Assembly: GCF_017939745.1 (NCBI RefSeq)
Contig: NZ_JAGKQQ010000001.1
Span: forward strand, 868,001-932,000
From: Gemmata palustris
GTDB taxonomy: Bacteria; Planctomycetota; Planctomycetia; Gemmatales; Gemmataceae
Reading direction: 5' to 3'
DNA: 64,000 nt
Both the position numbers and the translations under genes were made by a program. The notes beneath the pieces were generated by a model, which made no database searches, had not been told where the DNA came from, and was given only the letters and a program-made list of their open reading frames with translations. Of the stretch, positions 1 to 8,293 are shown one piece after another (position 1 is the first letter of the stretch; each line of letters opens with the position of its first letter).

Positions 1-1
1 T

Positions 2-307
2 TACGGGTCCGTCGTTTCGGCCCAGGTGATCATGGACCGCGACACCGGCCGCTCGAAGGGCTTCGGGTTCGTCGAGATGGGGACCGACCAGGAGGCGCAA
101 GCCGCCATCACCGGGATGCACGGGCAGGTCATCGAGGGCCGCCCGCTGACGGTGAATGAAGCCCGTCCGAAGGAAGGTGGCGGTGGCGGCGGTGGTGGCG
201 GCGGCCGTCGGGGTGGCGGCGGTGGTGGTTACGGCGGTGGCGGTGGTGGTTACGGCGGTGGCGGTGGTGGTTACGGCGGTGGCGGCGGCGGTGGCCGTCG
301 CTACTAA
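2..307 (+). CDS. Glycine-rich RRM RNA-binding protein, 5' end outside window
   Basis: The reading frame is already open at base 2, so the N-terminus lies to the left. What is visible is the second half of an RNA recognition motif: an RNP1-type SKGFGFVEM segment after DRDTGR, then the final strand and helix (ADTV-like NEARPKE). A low-complexity tail of about 40 Gly, Arg and Tyr residues follows. It includes three near-identical GGGGGYGG units encoded by direct DNA repeats at about 220-290. Small proteins of this build are bacterial cold-shock or RNA-chaperone-like single-RRM proteins. The frame ends with TAA at 305-307. The family call is firm; the cellular target is unknown. Confidence 0.9.
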   Translation, partial: YGSVVSAQVIMDRDTGRSKGFGFVEMGTDQEAQAAITGMHGQVIEGRPLTVNEARPKEGGGGGGGGGGRRGGGGGGYGGGGGGYGGGGGGYGGGGGGGRRY

Positions 308-335
308 AGTTCCGAATATAAGCTAAACTCTCTGT

Positions 336-358
336 GGGGCGGCGAGTGTCGCCGCCCC
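336..358 (+). terminator. Probable intrinsic terminator of the RRM gene
   Basis: A 10-bp perfect GC-rich stem (GGGGCGGCGA at 336-345, TCGCCGCCCC at 349-358) with a 3-nt loop lies 29 nt after the stop codon of the RNA-binding protein gene. The downstream T tract is weak (CCTCCTTTTC). Confidence 0.6.
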
Positions 359-442
359 TCGCCCTCCTTTTCAGGTGCTGGCGGCCGGGATTCTCGCTCC
401 CGACGGCACGCGCCTGTCACTTTTAAGTCAGGAACCCTCAGC

Positions 443-1468
443 TTGCCTACTCTGTCAAGCACCAGCTTGCCTAGTGCCCCGCCCGCAACCGAACCGAACG
501 AGTCGGTTCCCGAGGCCATCCTCCCGCCGCCGCAGCAGGTGTTTAGCACCGGCCGGAAGGTGTTGTCGTGGGTCACGACGTTCGTCGGCGTCTCGGTCCC
601 CCTGGTGGGGTTGGCCGCGGGCATCGTTCTGGCGGTGGGCTGGGGCTACTTCGGGTGGGTCGATTTCGCGCTGTTGGTCGGCATGTACCTGATGTCCATG
701 CTCGGCGTCACGGTCGGGTTCCACCGGCTCTTCACGCACCGCTCGTTTCAAACCGTGCGCCCGATCCAGGTTCTCTTCGGCGTGCTCGGGTCGATGTCCT
801 TCCAGGGGCCGCTGCTCGACTGGGTCGGGCGGCACCGGCTCCACCACCAGCACAGCGACAAGGACGGCGACCCGCACTCCCCGTACCCGCACACCCGCGG
901 GCTCAAGGGCTGGCTCCAGGGCTTCTGGCACTCGCACATCGGCTGGGCGTTTTCCCCCATGCCCGACGGCCTGGACCGTTACGCCGGGGACTGGCGCCGC
1001 GACCCGGTGATCCGCACGGTCAGCGCGCTGTTCCCGCTGTGGGCGCTCCTCGGCGTCCTGATCCCGGCCGCGATCGGGTACGCCTTCGGCGGGTGGCACG
1101 GTGCCCTCACCGGGTTCGTGTGGGGCGGGCTCGTTCGCATTCTGCTCGGGCACCACGCCACCTGGAGCGTGAACTCGATCTGCCACTTGTGGGGCAGCAA
1201 GCCCTACGCGGCCGGCGACGAGAGCCGCAACAACGTGCTGGTCGGTGTGGTGGCGCTGGGCGAGGGGTGGCACAACAACCACCACGCCTTTCCGTCGTCG
1301 GCCCGGCACGGGCTCCAGTGGTGGCAGTTCGACCTGAGCTGGCTGGTGATCCGGGGGCTGGCCCTCTGCGGGCTCGCGTGGCGGGTCCGGCTGCCCTCGC
1401 GCGGCGAACTCATCGCCCGTGCCGCGGACGGCGAACGCTCGATGCCCGCGACCGGGACCGCGTCGTAG
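443..1468 (+). CDS. Acyl-CoA/acyl-lipid delta-9-type fatty acid desaturase
   Basis: This is a 341-aa integral membrane di-iron desaturase that would introduce a cis double bond into acyl chains. Three histidine boxes are visible: HRLFTH at residues 94-99, HRLHHQ at 131-136 and HNNHH at about 276-280. Hydrophobic stretches lie at about residues 44-90 and 190-225. No ATG occurs upstream of residue 81 in this frame, which would be inside the fold, so the start must be TTG (443) or GTG (539, residue 33). Residues 1-33 are Pro/Ser-rich and may not be translated. The gene ends just before a strong hairpin at 1496-1522. The family call is secure; regiospecificity and start are not. Confidence 0.92.
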   Translation: MPTLSSTSLPSAPPATEPNESVPEAILPPPQQVFSTGRKVLSWVTTFVGVSVPLVGLAAGIVLAVGWGYFGWVDFALLVGMYLMSMLGVTVGFHRLFTHRSFQTVRPIQVLFGVLGSMSFQGPLLDWVGRHRLHHQHSDKDGDPHSPYPHTRGLKGWLQGFWHSHIGWAFSPMPDGLDRYAGDWRRDPVIRTVSALFPLWALLGVLIPAAIGYAFGGWHGALTGFVWGGLVRILLGHHATWSVNSICHLWGSKPYAAGDESRNNVLVGVVALGEGWHNNHHAFPSSARHGLQWWQFDLSWLVIRGLALCGLAWRVRLPSRGELIARAADGERSMPATGTAS

Positions 1469-1495
1469 TATCACGTGGCCGAATCACGATTTCCG

Positions 1496-1522
1496 AAGCC
1501 CCGCGGAGGTACCGCGGGGCTT
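1496..1522 (+). terminator. Intrinsic terminator between convergent genes
   Basis: The stem GCCCCGCGG (1498-1506) pairs with CCGCGGGGC (1512-1520) around a 5-nt loop, extended by AA/TT pairs and followed by TTTT on the plus strand. It lies between the desaturase stop (1468) and the end of the minus-strand HTH gene (1529), so it may serve both. Confidence 0.85.
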
Positions 1523-1528
1523 TTGCGT

Positions 1529-1762
1529 TTAAACGCCCCCGTACTCGTCGGCTTTCTCTTTCCCCGCGGCGGACAGCCCGAAGGGCGACGCGCGCCCCCC
1601 ATTGAGGCGCTCGAACCACTCGCAATTCAGTACCCGTTCGATCGCGTGTCGCGACGAACCCGTTTCGAGCGCGAGTTGCTGAATCGTGAGCGGTCCTCGA
1701 CTCGACAGGATTCTCAGAACCGCCGCGCGGCGTTCCGTGAGAGTGGCAAATGGGTCGGGCAT
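1529..1762 (-). CDS. Small winged-helix/HTH protein, function unknown
   Basis: A 77-aa product starts at ATG 1762. A helix-turn-helix is recognisable in the middle: GPLTIQQLALETGSSRHAIERVL fits helix-turn-helix spacing (described here by positions 24-46), followed by a basic wing (NGGRASPFGLSAAG). This resembles the DNA-binding half of MarR- or ArsR-like repressors without a dimerisation domain. It is convergent with the desaturase. No target site is identifiable. Probably a real gene, because codon usage and fold pattern are coherent, but the regulatory role is inferred. Confidence 0.6.
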   Translation of the reverse strand: MPDPFATLTERRAAVLRILSSRGPLTIQQLALETGSSRHAIERVLNCEWFERLNGGRASPFGLSAAGKEKADEYGGV

Positions 1763-2930
1763 GGTGGGCGCTGGTCGGAACGGAAGGCGCGATCTTGCGG
1801 GAGATTCACCAATCCTAATACGAGAAAATGGAAATGTGAAGGAAACGAATTAGAAGAGTTGATTCGGGCACGGACTGTGAGACTCGTACCGAATCGGTGG
1901 CTACCCGATCTCCGCCGGTGAGCTTCGACCGGTGCCCGGAGCGCGTAGGCGTTTCTTGGTGTGGGGCAAACGGATGTGGAGGGGGATGGTTCGCGAAGGC
2001 GAACTCCCCGGCACGATCGCGCAGGGCGGTGGGGAGATTCCGAAATGAGCGCCGGCTCTGTACGTGGCGGAGCAACTGGGTACTGCGTCACCAAAGCCCG
2101 GGGCAGGATGCGTTCGATACTCAATTCGGACGAACTTACCGGTCGCGGGCCGGGAGTTCGAGGATCGCCGCGGGTGCTCTTCAGTGCTGCCCCACAGACC
2201 TCCAGCACGCGCACCGGTCTTGACCGGGGTAGGTCTCGGATCACGGGTCGAGCAACTTCGCAGCGTCGCCGGCCCACCCGTCAACCGCCCACTTCGCCGG
2301 TCGTATAGCCCGGCGAACGGCTCCTCTTTGCCTCGGTACCGACGCGCGTGCCGGGCCGCGTCCCGGATCTCGGTCGGGGTGCGGAGCGCGGGGCTGTCGT
2401 CGGACCAGATCGCCCCCTTTGCCTTCCGGGTCAGTTCGGCATCCGGGCGGGCGCTGTGTGGGGTAGAACACGGTTCACCGGGGGGCGAAGTCTCGGTGCG
2501 CCCCCGCACTCCCAATCCGGGGGCTTCCGCCCCGGTGAAGTAGTGGGGGGCACACGACCACCGTCCCGGAACTCGTTCTCCAGTGCCGAGCGATACTTGT
2601 CCAGTGCGCTGGTCGGCTTGACCCCGTGGAATTCACGCAGGCCGGGCACGCCACGGTGACGGAAAAGAGCTACATACCGCGCGCAATGAGGTGGACGATT
2701 GACCCTGAGCCGCGCGGACCAGAGTCACTTTCTGTGCGGTGGTTCGCGGGGTTCGTTGCTTGTGCCTTTACTCTGTAAACTTCGTTATCCTTCTGCCGCT
2801 TGGTATCTGCGGTCAATCTGGACGGCAGATCCGCTCTTGTGCTGGCACCTGCTGTCGCGGTCCGAGATAGGCGCGGGCGAAACTGACGACGAGCCAGGTG
2901 ACAAACATGAGGGGTAGGGCGGGACAAAAA
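1763..2930. other. About 1.2 kb without a convincing gene
   Basis: All six frames are interrupted or have Arg/Pro-rich shadow composition. Minus-strand pieces around 1901-2515 and 2431-2649 (for example a segment reading LREFHGVKPTSALDKY) could be remains of a decayed gene, but no family is recognised. The segment lies just outside the tRNA-Val attachment site. Confidence 0.4.
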
Positions 2931-2932
2931 AG

Positions 2933-2975
2933 AACCGGCCGCAAACCCTTGTTTCGCTTGGGTTTGCGGCCGGTT
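2933..2975 (-). terminator. tRNA-Val terminator (minus strand)
   Basis: A perfect 16-bp inverted repeat (2933-2948 with 2960-2975, 11-nt loop) is followed on the minus strand by TTCTTTTTTG. It lies immediately 3' of the tRNA-Val fragment, as expected for the original chromosomal tRNA terminator. Confidence 0.85.
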
Positions 2976-2982
2976 TGTTGAG

Positions 2983-3027
2983 TGCGCGTTACTGGACTTG
3001 AACTAGTGACCCCCACAATGTCAATGT
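2983..3027 (-). repeat. 3' half of tRNA-Val(GAC): island attachment site
   Basis: On the minus strand the sequence reads as a tRNA-Val from the anticodon region to the acceptor end: anticodon loop TTGACAT (GAC), then TTGTGGGGGTC, a T arm with GTTCAAGTCC, and the 3' acceptor strand AACGCGCA. The 5' half (D arm and 5' acceptor) is missing. Its place is taken by unrelated DNA leading into an integrase gene. The 3' end is still followed by a terminator at 2933-2975. This is the structure left when a tyrosine-recombinase element integrates in a tRNA gene and displaces the old 3' end. One T-stem base is mismatched, so this copy is no longer under selection. The intact partner should lie at the other island end, which is not found in the window. 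Confidence 0.82.
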
Positions 3028-3219
3028 AGAAGAGGGTTTCCGAGCCACTTCCAGCCACATCGGGACATTGCCCGCCGTATCGCGTTATTTACTGCGATTT
3101 ATAGCGTTTCGTAATGGTTCCCCTCTCGATTCACTCCGTCGGACCTCGTCACGCCGAGACACGTCGAGCATAATTCGGTGACAAACGGAGTGACAAACAA
3201 AAACGGAGGGCGGCACACC

Positions 3220-4554
3220 ATGGCGACGCTGAAAAAGGTGGTCACTACGCATTGGGAGGACCGAACCGGAACGCGGGTGAAGCCCGGCACGCCCGGGGCC
3301 AAGAAGGTGCGGGTGGAGTCTGCGAAGTGGTACGTCGTCTACAAACACGAGGGGAAGCTGAACCGCGTGCCCGCGTACACCGACAAGGCCGCTTCTCAGA
3401 AGAAGCTGGCCGACATCGTGGCCGCCCTGGAGCGCGGGGACGCCAAGCTGACCGACCCGTTCAAGATCCACCTCGACCGGCCGCTCAGGGAGCACATCGG
3501 CGACTACCTCGAAGACGTCCGCCACGGTGGCACCTCCACCCAGTACCACGGCGCGGTGGCCGCCCGCCTTGCTCGCACCTTCGACGGCATCGGGGCGAAG
3601 ACCCTCCGCGACGTGACGGCGGACAAGCTCAAGGCGTTCTTCCGGACGATGACCGACGCCCGCGTGAAGGAGGGGAGCGACCCGGTCCCCGTCAGCGTGA
3701 CGACCAAGAGCGACCACCGGGCGGCGGTGTACACGTTCTTCCAGTGGCTCCGAAAGGGCCAGCGGCACCCCGAGAACGTCGTCGAGCGCGTCCCCCGTGC
3801 CGAGCCCCCAAAGGGTGAGCCGGTAGCCGCGCGCAAGCGGCGGGCACTCAAGACGGCCGACCTGCGGACCCTGATCCGCACGGCTGGCTCGTACCCGGTC
3901 GAATCGAGGAAGCTGAACCGCGGCGGCCGACCGAAGAGCGACGGCTCCCCACGTGCGGCGAGCACCACCAAGATGAAACCGGAAACAGTCGCCAAACTGG
4001 AGGAGCAGGGACGCGAGCGGCGGATGATGTACCTTCTGGCCACGTTCACCGGGTTGAGGCGGGGCGAGCTGTCGCGGGTGCAGGTGAAAGAGGTGAAGCT
4101 GAAGAAGGGGGTGATCGACCTGCCGGGGCTCAAGACGAAGAACGGCCGTCGGGCCGTCATCCCACTCGTGAAGAGATTGGTCACCGAGTTGAAGGCGTGG
4201 GTTGCCGAAAAGGACAGCGAAGCGCCGCTGATCGCCATTCCGGACCGGCACAACCTCCGACGGCCGCACCTGGCCCACCTCAAGATGGCGAACATCCCGT
4301 ACCAAACGGACAAAGGCCATGCCGACTGGCACAGCCTCCGCAAGACGGTGAACACGTTCCTCCGCCGGCGAGAAGTCCCGCTCCGACAGCGGCAGCGGTT
4401 CCTGCGGCACTCGGCGGCCGATCTCGCCACACAGCGATACGACGACGAACGCACCGGCGACATGGCCGATGTGGTCCGGGAGCTGAGCCGCCTGTGGCGA
4501 TTCGTGGTCGGCGGCGAGGCAGAGAGCAAGGACGCCCCATCCGATGCCGTGTGA
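3220..4554 (+). CDS. int: Tyrosine recombinase (phage-type integrase)
   Basis: This 444-aa site-specific recombinase would catalyse integration and excision of the island at the adjacent tRNA-Val. A core-binding domain occupies about residues 70-190 and the catalytic domain about 205-430. Catalytic residues are visible: Arg in TGLRRGEL (about 280), Lys in KTKNGRR, His and Arg in WHSLRKT (about 370), His in RFLRHSA, and the Tyr nucleophile in QRYDDE (about 406). ATG 3220 is preferred over the upstream GTG 3178 because GGAGGG lies 8-13 nt before it. The gene starts about 190 bp from the att site, the usual position for such integrases. It appears intact. Confidence 0.93.
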   Translation: MATLKKVVTTHWEDRTGTRVKPGTPGAKKVRVESAKWYVVYKHEGKLNRVPAYTDKAASQKKLADIVAALERGDAKLTDPFKIHLDRPLREHIGDYLEDVRHGGTSTQYHGAVAARLARTFDGIGAKTLRDVTADKLKAFFRTMTDARVKEGSDPVPVSVTTKSDHRAAVYTFFQWLRKGQRHPENVVERVPRAEPPKGEPVAARKRRALKTADLRTLIRTAGSYPVESRKLNRGGRPKSDGSPRAASTTKMKPETVAKLEEQGRERRMMYLLATFTGLRRGELSRVQVKEVKLKKGVIDLPGLKTKNGRRAVIPLVKRLVTELKAWVAEKDSEAPLIAIPDRHNLRRPHLAHLKMANIPYQTDKGHADWHSLRKTVNTFLRRREVPLRQRQRFLRHSAADLATQRYDDERTGDMADVVRELSRLWRFVVGGEAESKDAPSDAV

Positions 4555-4560
4555 TGCTGT

Positions 4561-4758
4561 TCACGCCAGCCACAGTTTCGGCTGGCTGAACAATTTCTCC
4601 ACGGCTGCTCGTTGAAAGCATGCCCGCTTCCGGATCTTCACCTCGCCAAGCGGGTTCTGCTTCTTCGCCCGCCAGATCGACCGCCACCGGTCGAGGGTGC
4701 GGGAGGAACAGCGGAGTATCGCGCAGGTCTCGGCTTTGGTCAGGAGCGTTTCAGTCAC
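4561..4758 (-). CDS. Excisionase-like MerR/AlpA-type HTH protein
   Basis: A 65-aa protein with one helix-turn-helix: LTKAETCAILRCSSRTLDRW (residues 6-25) followed by basic residues and a wing (GEVKIRKRACF). It resembles the excisionase/MerR-like DNA-binding domain family (HTH_17) that controls excision direction and early transcription in integrative elements. It is convergent with the integrase (6-bp gap) and is the last gene of the small minus-strand run. Role in excision is inferred from fold and place. Confidence 0.78.
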   Translation of the reverse strand: MTETLLTKAETCAILRCSSRTLDRWRSIWRAKKQNPLGEVKIRKRACFQRAAVEKLFSQPKLWLA

Positions 4759-4788
4759 GGTGTCCCCAGGTGTGAGTTCGGTGAACGG

Positions 4789-4980
4789 TCAATTCGCGCT
4801 CGGCTCGGGCACCCACCCCGCAAGCCCGTCGCGGTAGGCCATGAACGCCGCTTCAAAGTACGCGACGATGCTATCCAGCCGTTCGGCCGGGGTCAGGTCA
4901 ACCAGTTCCGGCCATCCATCGCAGAGGCAAAACGCCGATGCGTACATCACGTCCTCGGCGAGTCTCGAATCGAAGCTCAT
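4789..4980 (-). CDS. Hypothetical small acidic protein
   Basis: A 63-aa product preceded by AAAAGGAGACTCCG, a good ribosome binding site, before ATG 4980. It has no recognised domain. It is acidic and aromatic-rich, with a predicted helix around LTPAERLDSIVAYFEAAF. It sits between the excisionase-like gene and the ATGA-coupled run, in the same direction, so it is probably part of the same early operon. Confidence 0.55.
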   Translation of the reverse strand: MSFDSRLAEDVMYASAFCLCDGWPELVDLTPAERLDSIVAYFEAAFMAYRDGLAGWVPEPSAN

Positions 4981-5059
4981 CGGAGTCTCCTTTTAGGCGC
5001 GTGGTGTCCTGGGCAGACGGCATGATGCCTCTGCTGGCGGGGTTCAGGTTGTCGGGCGG

Positions 5060-5389
5060 TTACGCGGTCTTCAGTTTTCGACTGGCTTCAACGCAAGCTT
5101 CGAGGAGCGCGTGGCAGGGATCGGCATCCCAGGTGTCAACGCCCTCACACAGCACACCGAAGCCGTTCTGATCGGGCGAGTAGTGCATCTCAATTCGGCA
5201 TCCCGTCCGATCGCACCATTCGCGGACGGCACTCATCACAGCGCTCAGGTCGCCAAAGCGCAGGAAGCGAATTCCGCCTGGGGCGTTGAACCACATCAAT
5301 TCCGTGAGGGATGTTCCTGAGAACTCCGCCTTCCGCCACTTGAGGCACTCTCGCGCGAAGTCGATGGCGATTTGCGCGAGCGGGGTCAC
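5060..5389 (-). CDS. Hypothetical phage-type protein
   Basis: The protein is 109 aa from GTG 5389. This start is chosen because it overlaps the stop of the upstream gene as GTGA (5389-5386) and is preceded by GGAAGAA. The longer frame to 5467 would run inside the preceding gene. The sequence (TPLAQIAIDFARECLKW at the N-terminus, GVDTWDADPCHALLEAC near the C-terminus) resembles short hypothetical proteins on temperate phages and integrative elements. No catalytic motif is seen. Confidence 0.6.
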   Translation of the reverse strand: MTPLAQIAIDFARECLKWRKAEFSGTSLTELMWFNAPGGIRFLRFGDLSAVMSAVREWCDRTGCRIEMHYSPDQNGFGVLCEGVDTWDADPCHALLEACVEASRKLKTA

Positions 5390-5538
5390 GACTTCTTCCG
5401 CCTTCTGGTCCCGGGGCCGATCAACGACGGGCCGTGCTGAACGCTCACACCAGCTCCACCGCAACACGGGCAGTGCCAGTATTCCCGCAGCTTGAGGAAC
5501 AGTAGGTAACCGGCTCCCTCGCAGACGCCGCAGATCAT
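5386..5538 (-). CDS. Small Cys-rich zinc-ribbon protein (DnaJ-like CxxCxGxG motif)
   Basis: A 50-aa product from ATG 5538. That start codon overlaps the stop of the upstream gene in an ATGA. Two CxxC pairs are present, CGVCEGAGY near residue 3 and CPCCGGAGV near residue 23, each followed by GxG as in DnaJ zinc fingers. A metal-binding role is inferred. The downstream gene starts inside its stop codon, so these small genes are translationally coupled. Confidence 0.62.
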   Translation of the reverse strand: MICGVCEGAGYLLFLKLREYWHCPCCGGAGVSVQHGPSLIGPGTRRRKKS

Positions 5539-5954
5539 GCTGCCTCGCTTACTTTGTTCCGATATCGCTTCCCCGTTCCGGCTGCGGCCCGCCATTGGAG
5601 GCCGTGCTGAGAAATTTCAATTGCTTTTGCTCGAACGATGCGTGGCGAGTATCCGGCGTCAGAACAGAATTCCCGAAAATCACTCTGCTCGGCGAACAGC
5701 CAGGCCCATGCCCGGTTCCGTTCCGCAATCATCTCCGACTTCGTACCCCGGTAGCCGATATCAAGCAGGGCCTGAAGTATTTTGGCACGGGCAAGGGCAA
5801 TGATGGACGCGCAGAGTGGATGCTCACTGACCAGCCGATTGATCGCCCGCTCTTCATCCCAGTAAAAGACCTCTCGGGCAGTGGAATGAACGCACTGGTT
5901 GGGCGAATACCCCTTTGCGTACCCGGTGGCGAGAACCGTAACCGTCGGTATCAT
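5535..5954 (-). CDS. Hypothetical phage-type protein
   Basis: A 139-aa soluble protein from ATG 5954. The middle contains RAINRLVSEHPLCASIIALARAKI and the end has FREFCSDAGYSPRIVRAKAIEI, a helical pattern like the C-terminal HTH of small element-encoded proteins. No family is assigned. ATGA overlaps on both sides place it in the middle of a coupled four-gene run. Confidence 0.62.
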   Translation of the reverse strand: MIPTVTVLATGYAKGYSPNQCVHSTAREVFYWDEERAINRLVSEHPLCASIIALARAKILQALLDIGYRGTKSEMIAERNRAWAWLFAEQSDFREFCSDAGYSPRIVRAKAIEISQHGLQWRAAAGTGKRYRNKVSEAA

Positions 5955-6136
5955 GCCGCCTCGCCTTCTGGCTTCTCGGGACGCACAACTTCGCCGTCAG
6001 CGTCAAGCGGTGGTGTGGGCCAACCACGAGCCAACACCATGACCATTCGAATCAGACGCACGCACAAATAGTACGTGGAGCACAATGCCAGGAAGGCCAG
6101 AAAACAGTGGCTGTCGAAGAAGGTCCAGATGGTCAC
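5951..6136 (-). CDS. Small membrane protein
   Basis: From GTG 6136 the product is 61 aa, with one long hydrophobic stretch (TFFDSHCFLAFLALCSTYYL) and a Pro/Glu-rich cytosolic tail. The frame is open to 6280 but the upstream part is Arg-rich and unlikely to be coding. A GAGG element lies before the GTG. Its TGA overlaps the ATG of the next gene. The start choice is the weak point. Confidence 0.45.
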   Translation of the reverse strand: MTIWTFFDSHCFLAFLALCSTYYLCVRLIRMVMVLARGWPTPPLDADGEVVRPEKPEGEAA

Positions 6137-6295
6137 ATTTGCCTCACTCTCTACCAGCTTTCCGCAGCAGACGCGACGGGTTGCAAGCGACAACGCCTGC
6201 TGCGGAAAAGTGGCACGAATGGGAAATGAACGTCGCTTGCATTCTCCGACCATGCCACACCTCGAGCGCTCGCGCAACAACTGATTGCAGGGGCG

Positions 6296-7298
6296 TCAGG
6301 CCTCTGACTTCATACCGAGCACCACTCTTAGCGCGTCGAGATCACCTCCCCGGCGTGCCAGATGTTTCACGACTTCCAAGAGTTGGCCGCCGCACTTTTC
6401 GGCCTCCACGCGGTAGGCCGGTAGTTGTTCCACCATGTCTTCCAGCGCGTTAGCCTCGACGTAACCTTTGACGACGCCTTCCACCCACTGATCTGCCGTG
6501 AGCGGCGCGGCCCCGCCGTAAGAAAGGCGGATCATGCCCACGGTTTTTCGCCCCCGGCGGGCGGTAAAGCGATACTCGCCGTGGGTATATGTACACACCC
6601 GGAACGACGGACTGGATCTGTGAACGGCTAGGTTTCTTGCAGCCAGTAAGCTGTGCAAACCGGATGTGCCCGAGGTAGTAACTTTCATTCCGGAAGGCCC
6701 ACGGCCACGTGGCAGCGACAGATTCCCCGCGCCCTCGAGTCCCGCGCCGCCGGGCCAAAACCTCTACGGGCAGTCCGATCTCCGGTCCGATACGCGTCGC
6801 TTCCGCCGCGAACAAGGGGCCGTACCCTCCGTAACCCTTCTCGGTGCTACCCTTCAGTTGAAAGATCGACTGTTTCACGGTTTCTGCGAGCAGTAGGTCA
6901 GCAAGGAATCGTCTTGTGCCTTCGGCAGGCCAAGGATCGCGGACGATCCGAGCATCCGTCCCGAATGCGATTCGTTCGCTCAGCATGATGTCAATCGTCG
7001 CGCCGTAGCTGGTCGTCAGCCAGCACTGACTGAACCGCCGGGGGCACGTCCGCCCGACGCCGATGTGCGGGACGAGTAGCTGGCTGCCAAAGAATCGACT
7101 GTTGTACTCGTGGCAAAGCGAGTACAGCTGAGTCAGCAGTGGCTGGTACTGCTTCGCAGAGTGATTCCGCGCGAAGAACTCGAAGGCTTGGCGTTCCATC
7201 TCGGCCGGATCGGCAGGTGTCAGGTTTAAAGCTGACGGGTTCTGCCCACCAGCGATCAGCAGCGGGGACCTCCCCACGCTGCTGGATACTTCTGACAT
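6296..7298 (-). CDS. SprT-like planctomycete protein, frameshifted near the 3' end
   Basis: ATG 7298 is preceded by AAGGGAG. The first about 235 residues follow the layout of SprT-like proteins (LTQLYSLCHEYNSRFFG, then LLVPHIGVGRT, then DPWPAEGTRRFLADLLL), but no HExxH zinc motif is visible, so protease activity is doubtful. Around 6600 the sensible reading moves to a second frame (YTHGEYRFTARRGRK to LRVVLGMKSEA, stop at 6296). The original frame continues only as Arg/Pro-rich residues to 6450. Either one base has been lost or the last about 100 codons form a separate overlapping gene. A sigma-factor gene lies just upstream in the same direction. Confidence 0.6.
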
Positions 7299-7450
7299 AA
7301 CGTGGCTCCCTTGTCGTCTGCACAACGTGCAGCCGGTTGCTTGGTTAAATTTTGGTGGGTCTTGGAACGTTCTGGGCGAGTTGCGGCGAGTAGCTGCGAG
7401 GCTTCACCGATAGAGTGCCCCGGGCGGCAGAGGAATTGCGTTGCAGTTCG

Positions 7451-7966
7451 TTAGCTCGGCCCCAACCCTCGCGCGGTCATAGTGCTGCGGAGCATCTCGA
7501 GGGCTTGCTGGAGGCGTCGACAGACGGTGCTTGGCCGCACCCCACACGCACAGGCGGCTTCAATTCCAGTCTTCTCTTCGAGGTAGCAGATGACCACTAC
7601 CACACGGAGATCTTCCGGGAGGGCTGCAACGGCTTCCCTTACGGCCCGGGCACAGTCTCGCTGCTCCACCTCTCTGGCCGAGTCGGCTTCGGCTAGCTCG
7701 ACCCCGCAGAGATCGCACGTGTCGCACGCACGCTTCTTTCGAGCGATTTTGAATGCCCTCCGGCGAGCGGCGGTGACCTTCCATGCGAGCGTGTTGTTCG
7801 GTGGCTCTCCCTTGTGCATCAGAAGCGCAACCTCGGCATCTTGAGCGGCGTCTTCCTTGTCCTCGACAGGGAGGGTAATTCGCCTCAGTGAGCGCAAGAG
7901 CCCAGGGAGCGGGTCAGGCTCGTCCACCGGAAAACTCCGTAAGGGTACGCAGGTGCCTAGCGGCAT
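7451..7966 (-). CDS. ECF-like RNA polymerase sigma factor
   Basis: A 171-aa protein. A sigma region 2-like helix lies early (EDKEDAAQDAEVALLMHKG, about residues 35-53), with a basic linker at 67-80. The C-terminal half holds region 4: LPEDLRVVVVICYLEEKTG and the helix-turn-helix AACACGVRPSTVCRRLQQAL (about residues 117-155). A cluster CDTCDLC at about 80-86 may bind metal and is unusual. It would direct transcription of a small regulon. The SprT-like gene downstream is a candidate, but no promoter motif was established. Confidence 0.75.
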   Translation of the reverse strand: MPLGTCVPLRSFPVDEPDPLPGLLRSLRRITLPVEDKEDAAQDAEVALLMHKGEPPNNTLAWKVTAARRRAFKIARKKRACDTCDLCGVELAEADSAREVEQRDCARAVREAVAALPEDLRVVVVICYLEEKTGIEAACACGVRPSTVCRRLQQALEMLRSTMTARGLGPS

Positions 7967-8293
7967 CGCTCACAGAGCGGGCCGACGCCGTGCAAAAACT
8001 GTGGCTAGCTTTGTGACAACAAGGACGCAAACCGATGACTTCCAACCAAGCTTGGCTGTCGTTTGCAGCATGCGTCTGAGGCGGGCAAACTGAGGAAATG
8101 GTAAGCTTGCAGTGCGCCTCCGAAGCTGAATCTCAGGAAATGGCGAATGGGGTGCTGTTATACCGACTCATCCGTCATTTTTTCTGCGTTTTTCACCCTC
8201 GGTGATTTGCTCCAGCTTGGGTAAGGGGTGCATTCTTGATGTGTTGGCGAGATACTCCGCGCCAAATTGTTTCGATAATTATTCTCGGCGTCC
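7967..8293. other. Intergenic DNA left of the IS630 element
   Basis: No coherent reading frame or RNA gene is seen here. It probably holds the promoter of the sigma-factor gene (minus strand) and ends at the left end of the IS630-like element. Confidence 0.4.

Noticed and set aside
1714-2660. Several overlapping frames of 70-200 codons
   Set aside because: Arg/Pro/Ser-rich in every frame with no shared domain, so not supported as genes.
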